Assembly (NCBI RefSeq): GCF_030408735.1 | Contig: NZ_CP047204.1 | Location: 2,852,001-2,916,000 of the forward strand | Direction of reading: 5' to 3' | DNA: 64,000 nucleotides | DNA from: Corynebacterium faecale | GTDB lineage: Bacteria > Actinomycetota > Actinomycetes > Mycobacteriales > Mycobacteriaceae | Shown: in pieces, positions 1 through 10,246 of the stretch | Numbering within the stretch: the first letter of the stretch is position 1 | Layout of the letters: each line of letters starts with the position of its first letter | Translations under genes and position numbers: made by a program | Notes under the pieces: model-generated | Seen by the model: the letters and a program-made list of their open reading frames with translations, nothing else | What the model was told of the DNA's origin: nothing | The model's database searches: none

Positions 1-1708
<1,708 letters not shown>

Positions 1709-2129
1709 AATATGAAAATAAATTCCAAGGCCGTGAAAAGCCAGAAAACCTAGCAAACAAACAACAACACACCACAAAAGCAGTGTGTTGTCTGGCTGTT
1801 TCAACCAAATAATGGTTAATAAAAAAACATTCTTCCCAACCCCCACTTTTATCCCGACGGGGAAAAGCATCACGGGGGCCAGGTGTTATCGTAATAAACC
1901 ATGCACAAAATTAAACGACACCAACAACCCGAAAGCTGTCAGTACCTTTATTTACAGTGGTTAGGGTATATGCATCCCCACCACCCGGCATGACCACCAC
2001 CACCCCAAAAGAGGCGATAGTACGACAAACAAAAAATAAATGGCACACTATTGAGTTCTCAAACAACATTCGCACACCCCATCCACGCAACAACTTCTTC
2101 AGTGTTGGTGTCTGTTGGCAGCTTGATCA
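1709..2129 (-). promoter_or_regulatory. rrn leader region
   Basis: AT-rich 5' leader of the rRNA operon, about 420 nt, with no credible gene. On the minus strand it carries TTGAGAACTCAATAGTGTG (complement at about 2044-2062), a sequence typical of actinobacterial rRNA leaders and probably linked to antitermination or pre-rRNA processing. The remainder is A/T-rich with pyrimidine runs, and no further element is clear. Confidence 0.7.
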
Positions 2130-2158
2130 ACTTTACGTAACCTGATGTTCAAAGTCAA
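2130..2158 (-). promoter_or_regulatory. rrn promoter (-35/-10)
   Basis: On the minus strand TTGACT (2158-2153) and TAAAGT (2135-2130) are separated by exactly 17 bp, a near-consensus primary sigma-factor promoter about 420 bp upstream of the mature 16S end. Transcription would begin near 2123. Additional weaker rrn promoters may exist; only this one stands out. Confidence 0.75.
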
Positions 2159-2311
2159 AACGCTTTGAACCTCACGGTGTTTGTATCGTCTTTGTTTATC
2201 AGCACCTGTTTTCCTCACACCACTCAACCAGTTCATAACTGGCGGGGCGCTGTCGGTCGGCCTGACTCATATCAATCTACACACCCCGCATCAGAACCCA
2301 CAAACCCCCAG

Positions 2312-3262
2312 CTAGACAGGCTTTTCTGCCATCCCCAGCCAGCCTGCAAAGCCTGGATTGAAGGCTTCCACCCCACGAACCGCTGTTGCAATCCCCCACA
2401 GCATGACCATCATGCCGACGAGAGCGAGTGGAATATAGAGCCAACCAATCGGGGCGCAGACCAGCAACCCGAGCGCGATGCCGAGGATGGGCAACCAGGC
2501 CATCTTCGTATCTGCCAGATTCACAGCCAGGATGATCAACGGGGGAAAGATGAGGGCTACCGAGAACTGCGCTCCCTGCCCATCCGATATTAACGTCAGA
2601 AGTACGAAAAGAGCTGCTATCCCGGCGAGGTTCACCGAGGCGAACCGCACCGCCTTATTGAACCATTCATCCCTGGTGCCGCCGAGCGCAATCCATTGAC
2701 GCAGGCTGACCCGCAGTACCCCACCACCTCCCACCATCAGCGCAATAAAGAGGAAGGTGGTGAATCCGAGAACCGGGATCAGATCAAATCCCTCTCCTTT
2801 CCATATGCCCACCACCCAGATGGCGACAAGAGCCGCGATATTCCCGGTCCAGATGTCCCTCCATAGTCGGAGGTGCACCTCTTTCATTGATCCGTATGCG
2901 CGGGGTTGTACTTCACGCCCCTGGGGAATCAACACGCTTCTGAGTAACGCGATCACGATGGGAACGGCTACAGCAATCCATACGGGTTCCGTGACCAGGC
3001 CGCCGATCAGGGCCACCGTGGAAAACACCACCGCATGCAGCCATAGAGATATAAGACGGTGGCGTCGCCACAGACCACCATCCAGACCGAGATCCAGATA
3101 TCGTTTTCTCTTCGGCCCCACCGCGATCATGAAGATGCCGACCAGGACAGTGATGAGATAGACCTGCGGCTCACTGATCAGGAAAGCGGAGCCGAAAGCG
3201 AGCGTGAGCATGATGATGGAGAACAGGCCGGACTCGAAGGCGAGAAATCTGAACATTTTCAT
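2312..3262 (-). CDS. ABC transporter membrane protein
   Basis: Integral membrane protein of 316 aa with about eight to ten hydrophobic segments and no signal peptide. It is the likely membrane partner of the ATPase encoded just upstream, since the two reading frames overlap by 4 bp. It ends in a cytoplasmic-looking tail. There is no classical EAA loop, so it fits the ABC-2 or YtrC/D-like permeases rather than importers. The substrate cannot be read from the sequence; the gene set (YtrA-type regulator, ATPase, permease) resembles cell-envelope-stress exporters of Gram-positive bacteria. Confidence 0.75.
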   Translation of the reverse strand: MKMFRFLAFESGLFSIIMLTLAFGSAFLISEPQVYLITVLVGIFMIAVGPKRKRYLDLGLDGGLWRRHRLISLWLHAVVFSTVALIGGLVTEPVWIAVAVPIVIALLRSVLIPQGREVQPRAYGSMKEVHLRLWRDIWTGNIAALVAIWVVGIWKGEGFDLIPVLGFTTFLFIALMVGGGGVLRVSLRQWIALGGTRDEWFNKAVRFASVNLAGIAALFVLLTLISDGQGAQFSVALIFPPLIILAVNLADTKMAWLPILGIALGLLVCAPIGWLYIPLALVGMMVMLWGIATAVRGVEAFNPGFAGWLGMAEKPV

Positions 3263-4116
3263 CGGGCAGCCTCCAATAGCACGCGCACTGTTTCATCCAG
3301 GCTGACCCCGGATACTGTCACCCCGGGCTGTTCCCAGAGTTCATCGGCGGTGAGTGGGTCTTGTCGTAGATCCAGCAGGACACGGCGGGCACCGCTGATC
3401 TGGGCGTTGGCAAGCAAGGGAACCCCGGCGCGCTGGAGCGCCGCGCCCACCGACTCCACCGTTCCGGTCACGGCGAGCACCTGTTCGTTGAGCATGTCCA
3501 CGGGCCCGGAGAGAACCAGCAGGCCGGCATCTAAGAGTGTGACCGTGTCCAGGTCCACGTCGTTGAGGTGGTGGGTGGAGATGACAATGGTGCGGCCGCG
3601 TTCCTCGCGGAGGGTTTCATAGAAGGCATGGCGCTTTTCCACATCCAGCCCCAGATAGGGCTCGTCCAGGAGGGTGAGCTCGCAGCCGGCGGCGAAAGCG
3701 TAGATGAAGGACAGTGCTGAGCGCTGACCGCGGGAATGCTCCTTGATCGTCGTGTCACCGGAGAGCTTGAAGCGTTTGGCCAGTGTGAGGGCGCGGTCCT
3801 CATTCCAGGTGCGGTACCGGGCGCGACCGAAGTCGAAGAGTTTCCGGCCAGTCCAGGCATCAGGGAGTGGCACGTCAATACCCATGAATACTGTGCGTTC
3901 TAAAGTGCGGGGATTATCAAAAGGATCTTCACCGAATACCTTTATATCCCCGGTTGCTTTGAGTTGACCCGCCAGCACACGGAGAAGGGTGGTTTTTCCG
4001 GCACCGTTGGAACCAACGAGCCCATGGATCTGCCCGGCACCGAGATGGAGGTTGAACCCCTCGAGTGCCGGTGCTCTGGTGGAATATCCGGCGGTGACGC
4101 CGTTCAGGGTGATCAT
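3259..4116 (-). CDS. ABC transporter ATP-binding protein
   Basis: ATPase subunit of 285 aa. Walker A GSNGAGKTT lies near residue 36, a degenerate signature SRGQR stands in place of LSGGQ, Walker B is LTLLDEPYLGLD and the switch histidine is in STHHLND. The C-terminal 80 residues form an extra domain, as in YtrB-like proteins. It overlaps the permease gene by 4 bp and its start overlaps the stop of the GntR regulator by 4 bp, so the three genes form one translationally coupled operon. Substrate unknown. Confidence 0.85.
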   Translation of the reverse strand: MITLNGVTAGYSTRAPALEGFNLHLGAGQIHGLVGSNGAGKTTLLRVLAGQLKATGDIKVFGEDPFDNPRTLERTVFMGIDVPLPDAWTGRKLFDFGRARYRTWNEDRALTLAKRFKLSGDTTIKEHSRGQRSALSFIYAFAAGCELTLLDEPYLGLDVEKRHAFYETLREERGRTIVISTHHLNDVDLDTVTLLDAGLLVLSGPVDMLNEQVLAVTGTVESVGAALQRAGVPLLANAQISGARRVLLDLRQDPLTADELWEQPGVTVSGVSLDETVRVLLEAAR

Positions 4117-4487
4117 TTATACAGTCCTCTACTTTCTGCGACCTGTTCAAGCAATGTTTGGACATGTTGTCGGGAGATCCCGAGTTTCGCGGCTTCATCT
4201 ACGAGTGGCACCACATAGGCGGCGGCGAATTTCTCCCGGCGCCGCTCCAGGATGACGTGAACAGCCTGTTCCGTCACGAACATGCCGATCCCCCGTCGCT
4301 TCTCCAGCACACCGGAATCAATGAGGAGGGACAGGCCTTTGCGGGCGGTGGCCGGATTGATCTGGTGAAAACTGGCGAGTTCATTCATCGACGGGGCCCG
4401 CTCCCCCACTTTCAAGGATCCATCCACGATGCTGTCCTCCAACAAGGAGGCGATCTGCCGGAAGAGTGGGGCATTGTTGTCATCCAC
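4113..4487 (-). CDS. GntR family regulator, YtrA type
   Basis: Transcription regulator of 124 aa. An N-terminal winged helix (about residues 8-75, with the GntR core MNELASFHQINPATARKGLS) is followed by only a short helical tail, the hallmark of the YtrA subfamily. Start is GTG 4487, preceded by a GGAGG-containing stretch. It is first in an operon with an ABC ATPase and permease. YtrA-type proteins normally repress their own ABC operon, so autoregulation through the inverted repeat just upstream is likely (inference). Confidence 0.85.
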   Translation of the reverse strand: MDDNNAPLFRQIASLLEDSIVDGSLKVGERAPSMNELASFHQINPATARKGLSLLIDSGVLEKRRGIGMFVTEQAVHVILERRREKFAAAYVVPLVDEAAKLGISRQHVQTLLEQVAESRGLYK

Positions 4488-4525
4488 GAGCTATCACCGC
4501 CTCCCCAATCGCCACTTCACTGGTT

Positions 4526-4545
4526 GGTTATTCATGTAACTAACC
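4526..4545. promoter_or_regulatory. candidate operator of the GntR/ABC operon
   Basis: Inverted repeat GGTTA-N10-TAACC about 40 bp upstream of the GTG start of the YtrA-type regulator. Position and symmetry suit a dimeric GntR repressor. The minus strand here also reads TAAGGTTAGTTA, which resembles half of a DtxR iron box, but the other half is absent. Confidence 0.4.
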
Positions 4546-4720
4546 TTAGATCCTCCGGCACCCCACCACAACAGCAGGAGTTTCCCCCATCCCGACCTCC
4601 ATTTGGTGGATTTATAAAGCTCAATCACGGTTTATCCACCGCAAATAGACGCGTAATTGCTGAATAAGGCATGCTTGGGTGAAAAGATTAATAACTCAAC
4701 AGAATCGGAAATTAGGAGCC

Positions 4721-6322
4721 ATGCTTGAACGCACACAGGTATTCGTGGACACGTCTTACCTACTCGCAAGCTTTTACAACTCTTGGGAGACAGGCGCACG
4801 CGCCCAATTAGAAATCGACCTCCCCGAGGTAGTCGGGGTCTTAGGAAGGATGATCGAACAACAACTCAAACAGCCTGTACAGAGGCAGATGTGGTACGAC
4901 GGAATCCCTGATTCCGGGCCACACCGTTATCAACGCGCCCTGCGCACCTGCGATGGTGTGCAGCTACGGGCCGGACAGTTGATTGAATGGGGCGAACGCC
5001 GCACCCAGAAGGCCGTGGACACCCGCCTTGTCGCAGACCTCGTCCTAGCCGGTGTGCGCGGGCAATGCTCAGACATCGTATTGGTATCAGGCGACGCAGA
5101 CATGATCCCCGGTGTCCAGGAAGCCTCCAACGCGGGTGTCCGGGTCCATCTGTACGGCTTCGGCTGGGATTCCATGTCCTCCCAGCTCCGCCACTGCTGC
5201 GATACCACCACCATCCTGGATCCCCGCGAGGATTTCGCGGACTGCATGCAGCTTCAGGTCCTCGAAGGCCCGGTCCCGCCAACGGTTCGGGTCAAGCCCA
5301 TCGGGGATGCCGAACCCATAGAGGAACTCGGCCTGACACCGGTGCCCAATGCCCAGGGCATCATGAACCCCAAGATCAAGCCAAATACCACTCCTGGAAC
5401 CACCCCACCAGAAGCGGAAATAACCTCACCACGCCCGGGTGAACCAGCCGAACTGGCTGAGGACCGCCTCTGCGAAGCCACCAACACCATGGATAAACGT
5501 GAAGGTGTCGCTGAAGGGAAGCGCGACCACACAGCTTCGGGCACCGGCACGGACACCACCGAGGGCACCGGCGTGTCCTGCGCCGCGACTCCGAACGACG
5601 CACCAACCACCATCCCAACAGACACCGGCGACCCGGTAGCCACTGCAGGCAGCGCACCACAAACACCGGCTGCCCAGTCCACACCCAAGCCCGGCCCGAC
5701 GCCGAACCCCGGCCCGACACCGAGCCCAGCACCAACGCCGAACCCTCAAACGCCCCAGGCCCCCACCCCAGGCCCCACCCCGGGCCGTACGCCCAGCCCC
5801 ACCCCGGCAACCCCCAAGCCCGGTGCGCCGGCGACACCTTCCACACCCGGCGATTCAACCCCGGGCCCTGCCCGGACAGAGTCTCCGGCAGACTCCCTGG
5901 TCGAGGAACAGGTAGAAGGCCAGGTAGAAGGCCAGGTTGAGGAACGGTCCGAGGATCAGGTCGGCGATTCCCAGTCGAAATCCATCCCCAACCCCTCGAT
6001 GATGGCACCCCGCCGCAAGCTGCGGTCACGGTATGTCCCCCTCCCCAACGAGGTGTGGGCCTCCGCAGGTTTTCAGACCCCCTATGATGTGGGCCAGCAG
6101 TACGCCTCCTGGTGGTTTGATAATGCCGCCACCACGGAGCAGCGCGACCAGTCCCACCTGCTATCCGGTGGTGGACTTCCCCCGGAGATTGACCGCCCTC
6201 TGTTGCAGTTCGCATGCGAGACACTCCACGAGTACACCCTCACGGAATCCCAGCGGGTGAGCCTGCGTGATGGGTTCCACTCAGGGATCCGTGGCGTTCT
6301 GCTCAACCTTCGTGATATCTAG
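4721..6322 (+). CDS. NYN-domain putative RNase with Pro/Thr-rich linker
   Basis: Protein of 533 aa starting at ATG 4721 behind AGGAG; an in-frame GTG at 4679 lacks a ribosome site. Residues 1 to about 165 are a NYN (PIN-like) nuclease domain: acidic residues in FVDTSY, DTRLVADLVL and SGDADMIPGV match the metal-binding positions. Residues about 215-430 are low-complexity, first Glu/Thr-rich, then PTP/GPTP repeats, then a VEGQVEGQ repeat. The last 95 residues are a separate conserved-looking domain beginning near VPLPNEVWASAG. NYN proteins act on RNA; the target here is unknown. It is monocistronic, with a terminator right after it. Confidence 0.75.
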   Translation: MLERTQVFVDTSYLLASFYNSWETGARAQLEIDLPEVVGVLGRMIEQQLKQPVQRQMWYDGIPDSGPHRYQRALRTCDGVQLRAGQLIEWGERRTQKAVDTRLVADLVLAGVRGQCSDIVLVSGDADMIPGVQEASNAGVRVHLYGFGWDSMSSQLRHCCDTTTILDPREDFADCMQLQVLEGPVPPTVRVKPIGDAEPIEELGLTPVPNAQGIMNPKIKPNTTPGTTPPEAEITSPRPGEPAELAEDRLCEATNTMDKREGVAEGKRDHTASGTGTDTTEGTGVSCAATPNDAPTTIPTDTGDPVATAGSAPQTPAAQSTPKPGPTPNPGPTPSPAPTPNPQTPQAPTPGPTPGRTPSPTPATPKPGAPATPSTPGDSTPGPARTESPADSLVEEQVEGQVEGQVEERSEDQVGDSQSKSIPNPSMMAPRRKLRSRYVPLPNEVWASAGFQTPYDVGQQYASWWFDNAATTEQRDQSHLLSGGGLPPEIDRPLLQFACETLHEYTLTESQRVSLRDGFHSGIRGVLLNLRDI

Positions 6323-6361
6323 CAAGCACCACTGAGCCAGCACCGCTAAAGACAAAAAGGA

Positions 6362-6408
6362 GCCGTCACCCTGCCTGATGATCCGGCAGGGTGACGGCCC
6401 TTTTCTTT
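6362..6408. terminator. bidirectional terminator between NYN gene and pspA
   Basis: Perfect 14-bp stem (GCCGTCACCCTGCC / GGCAGGGTGACGGC) with a 9-nt loop, followed by CCTTTTCTTT on the plus strand and preceded by an A-rich stretch that serves the minus strand. It separates two convergent genes. Confidence 0.9.
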
Positions 6409-6431
6409 CCATAAGCGCGTGGCGGCGGGGA

Positions 6432-7409
6432 CTACTTCTTCTCAGCCGCGCCATCGGTGTTGCCGGCACCATCCGCGTCGCGTGCACCGTCAACGTCTTC
6501 AGCCACATCAGCAGCGTCAGTGCCGTCAGTGCCCTCGGTGCCGTCAGTGCCGTCAACTACCGCGTCATCAGCAACCGCGCCGGTGTGGGCGGCGTCGGGG
6601 ACGGGGGTTGTTTCGTCGATAAGCTCTTCAGCTTCCACCGGTTCATCGGTGCCCTTTTCCAGCTGACCTGCCGCAGCACCGGCGGTCAGTCCGGCTTCAG
6701 CGCGGATCTGGTCCAGGCGGGCTGACGCGCGCATGTCGGTGCCGCTCTTCTGGATCTCAGCCATGCGGTCCCCCACTGAAGTCTGGGTGAGTTCCTGGGC
6801 GCCGAGAGCGTCAGCATAACGGCGTTCGATCTTCTCACGGACGGCGTCGAGGGTGGGCACTGAATCGTCGTTGTGGCCGAACTGGTTGAGGGAATCCATG
6901 GACTTGGTCACGGTTTCCTGCATTTTGGACTGATCCGCCTGCTGGCGCAGGGCATCAATCTGGGAGAGCTGCTCCTTGAGACGCATCTCCGATTCCTTCG
7001 TTTTCTGGGTGGCGTCCGCAGCCGCGGTCTGAGCCTGGTTGTGCAGCGCGGTGGTTTCCTCCAGCTGCTGCTCCACGGCTACCAGCTGGGATGCGAAAAC
7101 CTCAGCGGTGTTGTTGAAATCCTGCGCCTTGGTGGCGTCGCCCTCCTGGGATGCCTTATCAGCCAACTGAATGGCCTGACGCGCCTTATCCTGCAGTGAA
7201 TCACGGTCCTTGACCAGGCGGTCCAGCTTCATCTCCAGCTGTTTCTGCTGGCCGATGACCTGTGATGCCTGCTGCAGGATCTGATTGTGCTGTTGTTTGG
7301 CGGCGTCGGCGGCCTGCTGGATCTGGACCTTCGGATCAGCATTCTCATCGATCTTGTTGTCGAAGGAAGCCATCATGTACTTCCAGCCCTTGCTGAATGG
7401 ATTAGCCAT
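6432..7409 (-). CDS. pspA: PspA/IM30 family membrane-stress protein
   Basis: Protein of 325 aa. Residues 1 to about 230 are the long coiled-coil PspA/IM30 core, rich in Gln, Ala and charged residues, and start with the amphipathic helix ANPFSKGWKYM that binds membranes in this family. The C-terminal 90 residues are an acidic tail with repeated DGTDGTEG-type motifs ending in Lys-Lys, an extension common in actinobacterial versions. The family polymerises on damaged membranes and maintains the proton gradient. The gene stands alone; the start at 7409 has GGGAAGTGA upstream. Confidence 0.85.
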   Translation of the reverse strand: MANPFSKGWKYMMASFDNKIDENADPKVQIQQAADAAKQQHNQILQQASQVIGQQKQLEMKLDRLVKDRDSLQDKARQAIQLADKASQEGDATKAQDFNNTAEVFASQLVAVEQQLEETTALHNQAQTAAADATQKTKESEMRLKEQLSQIDALRQQADQSKMQETVTKSMDSLNQFGHNDDSVPTLDAVREKIERRYADALGAQELTQTSVGDRMAEIQKSGTDMRASARLDQIRAEAGLTAGAAAGQLEKGTDEPVEAEELIDETTPVPDAAHTGAVADDAVVDGTDGTEGTDGTDAADVAEDVDGARDADGAGNTDGAAEKK

Positions 7410-7617
7410 TGTCAGTCACTTCCCAGGAATAGGTTTGTTGTTGTTCGTGTGGCCACGAGTCTACGTAAAATCCCAGTCCCGCACCCGCGGAACAAACCAC
7501 CCAAGACATGCTTATCGACGCCCCACCGTCCCCACCTACCGCAGCCTGAGGGGGCCGCACCCGGGTGTGCGCTCACCTCAACCATGCGGGACTGCGCCTC
7601 CATAAGCGGAAAACACA

Positions 7618-7657
7618 AAGGACGCCCCGCGGTGACTGCGCATCGTGGGACGTCCTT
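7618..7657 (-). terminator. terminator downstream of thioredoxin gene
   Basis: Inverted repeat AAGGACG ... CGTCCTT with a GC-rich inner stem, 30 bp past the thioredoxin stop. On the minus strand it is followed by TGTGTTTTCC. Confidence 0.7.
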
Positions 7658-7686
7658 GAAAAAGTTCAAGCGGGGAGGAGAAAAGC

Positions 7687-8064
7687 TTAGGCCTCGCCCT
7701 GAGCAGCCTGCTGCTCATCGATCTGGCGACGGACATCATCCATATCCAGCTGCTTGACCTGGTTGACCAGATCATCCAGCGCAGGTGCCGGCATGGTGCC
7801 AGCTTCGCGGAAGACCATGATGCCATCACGGAAGATCATGAGGGTCGGGATGGACTGGATCTCCAGCGCAGCCGACAGGCTCTGGTTGGCTTCAGTGTCC
7901 AGCTTGGCGAAGACGGCGTCCGGGTGATCTCCGGAAACCTTCTCGTAGGTGGGCGCGAACTGGCGGCATGGGCCGCACCAGGAAGCCCACGCATCAACGA
8001 GGACAACGCCTCCGCCGGTGACGGTCTGCTCAAATGTGTCTTCGGTTACATCAATCGTTGCCAT
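7687..8064 (-). CDS. trxA: thioredoxin
   Basis: Small redox protein of 125 aa with the catalytic WCGPC motif near residue 30, the cis-proline segment SIPTLMIF near residue 73 and the usual thioredoxin fold length, plus a 15-residue charged C-terminal tail. It is cytoplasmic and reduces protein disulfides using electrons from thioredoxin reductase. The start is ATG 8064, preceded by GGGAG; upstream in-frame codons lack both a ribosome site and family similarity. Confidence 0.93.
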   Translation of the reverse strand: MATIDVTEDTFEQTVTGGGVVLVDAWASWCGPCRQFAPTYEKVSGDHPDAVFAKLDTEANQSLSAALEIQSIPTLMIFRDGIMVFREAGTMPAPALDDLVNQVKQLDMDDVRRQIDEQQAAQGEA

Positions 8065-8274
8065 TGAAAAACTCCCTATGAATGTTTGTATGGTCTGTAT
8101 ATAAGGACCAACTACATGAAGGCACCGGACATTCCCGGGAGCGCGACAATCCACTCCCAGGGTGTATCCACTGGCCGGAACCTGACTCTATGGGACATCG
8201 TACATTGCAGTACTTTGACTGATGTTTCCCAATTGACCGGGGGACGGCTGAGCCAGCACCGGAAAGGATTTTTT

Positions 8275-8484
8275 GTGAGCACGAAGAACTACTCAGTCGA
8301 GGGCATGACCTGCGAACATTGTGTTACTTCCGTTCAGGAGGAAGTGGCCGAGGTCGTGGGAACCCAGGGTGTCGAGGTAGAACTCGAGAGCGGTCGCGTC
8401 ACCGTCACCGGCGAAGGATTCAGCGATGATGCCATCATCGCCGCCGTGGAGCGTGCCGGCTACACGTTGAAACAGGACTCCTGA
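8275..8484 (+). CDS. heavy-metal-associated (CopZ-like) protein
   Basis: A 69-aa single HMA domain with the metal-binding GMTCEHC motif near residues 10-16 and the ferredoxin-like pattern ending in AAVERAGYTL. Start is GTG 8275 behind GGAAAGGA. Such proteins bind Cu(I) through the two cysteines and hand it to P-type ATPases. No ATPase gene lies beside it here, so its partner must be encoded elsewhere. A strong hairpin with a T-run follows. Confidence 0.88.
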   Translation: MSTKNYSVEGMTCEHCVTSVQEEVAEVVGTQGVEVELESGRVTVTGEGFSDDAIIAAVERAGYTLKQDS

Positions 8485-8567
8485 GCGGGCTGCGCTAAAC
8501 GACGGAACCAAAGGGCGGACGCATCCGCCTCACGTTGTCCGGCTTGCCCCCTATTTCAGGGGTACCC

Positions 8568-8623
8568 ACCACCCATGCGGATCCGTAGTCATCAGACTAC
8601 CGTTCCCCATGGGTGGTTTTCGT
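8568..8623 (+). terminator. hairpin terminator after HMA gene
   Basis: ACCACCCATG (8568-8577) pairs with CATGGGTGGT (8608-8617) and is followed by TTTTCGT. The intervening 30 nt hold a second small hairpin (GTAGTCATCAGACTAC). It lies between the HMA gene and the MFS gene. Confidence 0.65.
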
Positions 8624-8736
8624 CTCTGCACTCATTACCCCTGAGGTACCACCTCCGGGGTCGCGCCCTCTGAGCCCTGCCTCCGGGGGTTGTCCCCTTT
8701 TCAACACCTTTCCCGGCGGGAGTATTGTTTTCGGCT

Positions 8737-10059
8737 ATGAACCTAACGCGCAACGACAGACTCGATCGTCTGCCCGTAACCTCCAAACATAAGAAGCTGC
8801 TCGGCGGATCAGGCATCGGGTGGGCTCTGGATGCCATGGATGTGGGTCTCATCTCCTTCATCATGGCGGCCCTGGTGACCCATTGGAACCTCTCTGCCAC
8901 CGAAGCGTCACTGCTGGGATCCATCGGCTTCGTCGGCATGGCACTCGGAGCCACCTTCGGTGGTCTCCTGGCGGACAAAATCGGTCGCAGGCAGGTCTTC
9001 GCCCTGTCTCTGCTCATCTACGGACTGGCCACCGGCGCTTCTGCACTCTCGGTGTCCCTGGCGATGCTCATGGCCCTGCGTTTCGTGGTGGGCCTGGGCC
9101 TGGGTGCCGAGCTCCCCGTGGCTTCAACACTGATCTCCGAGTTCTCTCCCCGACGGATCCGTGGCCGGATGGTGGTGATTCTGGAGGCCTTCTGGGCCCT
9201 GGGATGGATCATGGCGGCGATCATCGGCACATTTGTGGTCACCGCGGGAGACAACGGCTGGCGATGGGCCCTGGCATTGGGATGCGTGCCGGCCGCCTAC
9301 GCCATCTATGTCCGCCTCGGATTACCTGAGTCCGTCCGTTTCCTGGAACGCAAGGGCCGTCACGAGGAGGCCGAAGCAATCGTGGTGTCCTTCGAGGAGC
9401 AGGCTGCCCGCGAAGGTCGCCCGATGGACGATGTCGCCCTCCCGGAGAACCGCGATACCCAGGCCGCCGGATCCGAGTCCATCTGGTCGCCGAATCTGCG
9501 CAGACGCACAGCAGCCCTGTGGATCGTGTGGTTCTGCATCAACCTGTCCTACTACGGGGCCTTCATCTGGATCCCATCATTGCTGGTGGCCGATGGGTTC
9601 ACCCTGGTGAGGTCTTTCCAGTTCACCCTCATCATCACCCTGGCGCAGCTGCCGGGTTATGCCGTGGCTGCGTGGCTGATTGAAAAGTGGGGCCGCAGGG
9701 CCACTCTTGCTACTTTCCTGGCTGGTTCCGCAGTGTCGGCTGCGCTGTATGGTCTTGCCGATGCTGAGTGGCAAATCCTTGTTGCAGGCTGCCTGCTGTC
9801 ATTTTTCAACCTGGGCGCATGGGGTGCCCTCTACGCCATCGGACCGGAACTGTATCCGACGAATGTGCGTGGCACCGGCACTGGTGCTGCCGCAGGTTTT
9901 GGACGCATCGCATCCATCATCGCACCGTTGATCGTCCCACCGGTGATTGCCTTCGGTGGTCCCGTGATGCTGTTCGCGCTGTTCGCTTCAGCCTTCGCCC
10001 TTGCGGCGGTGGCTGCCTTTACGCTGCCTGAGCAGAAGGGTAAATCCCTCGCTGATTGA
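8737..10059 (+). CDS. MFS transporter, NiaP-like
   Basis: Twelve-TM major facilitator of 440 aa. The N-terminus DRLDRLP ... GIGWALDAMDVGLISF strongly resembles NiaP-type niacin and aromatic-acid transporters of the sugar-porter branch. Loop 2-3 carries GGLLADKIGRRQ, and loop 8-9 WLIEKWGRRAT. Likely role is uptake of nicotinate or a related carboxylate across the cytoplasmic membrane (from family knowledge; substrate unproven). ATG 8737 was chosen; an in-frame TTG at 8725 sits only 2 nt after GGGAG, so the start is not settled. Its 3' end overlaps the convergent small gene by 41 bp. Confidence 0.8.
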   Translation: MNLTRNDRLDRLPVTSKHKKLLGGSGIGWALDAMDVGLISFIMAALVTHWNLSATEASLLGSIGFVGMALGATFGGLLADKIGRRQVFALSLLIYGLATGASALSVSLAMLMALRFVVGLGLGAELPVASTLISEFSPRRIRGRMVVILEAFWALGWIMAAIIGTFVVTAGDNGWRWALALGCVPAAYAIYVRLGLPESVRFLERKGRHEEAEAIVVSFEEQAAREGRPMDDVALPENRDTQAAGSESIWSPNLRRRTAALWIVWFCINLSYYGAFIWIPSLLVADGFTLVRSFQFTLIITLAQLPGYAVAAWLIEKWGRRATLATFLAGSAVSAALYGLADAEWQILVAGCLLSFFNLGAWGALYAIGPELYPTNVRGTGTGAAAGFGRIASIIAPLIVPPVIAFGGPVMLFALFASAFALAAVAAFTLPEQKGKSLAD

Positions 10060-10246
10060 CGTCCGCTGAGGTCAGGTCCTTCCACCAGGACCTGAAGTGT
10101 CCCACGATGCCGCCCTGGTCATCATGGGTGGTGAAGTCCTCCAGGTTGCGTGGCAGGTTGGCGATGACCGTGGCGCTACCCCTGCGGGTGACCACGATAT
10201 CGTCGCGCAGTTGCGCAGTATCAGGGTTGAAGTCTCTTGATGTCAT
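10019..10246 (-). CDS. small hypothetical protein, coupled to PadR gene
   Basis: Hydrophilic 75-aa protein that I do not recognise. It is supported by a strong ribosome site (AAGGAAGG) 6 nt before ATG 10246, located inside the end of the PadR gene. The two frames overlap by 26 bp, so translation is probably coupled. The C-terminal codons overlap the convergent transporter gene. Residues include a central WWKDL segment and no cysteines or membrane segments. A partner or modulator role for the PadR regulator is only a guess from position. Confidence 0.6.
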   Translation of the reverse strand: MTSRDFNPDTAQLRDDIVVTRRGSATVIANLPRNLEDFTTHDDQGGIVGHFRSWWKDLTSADVNQRGIYPSAQAA

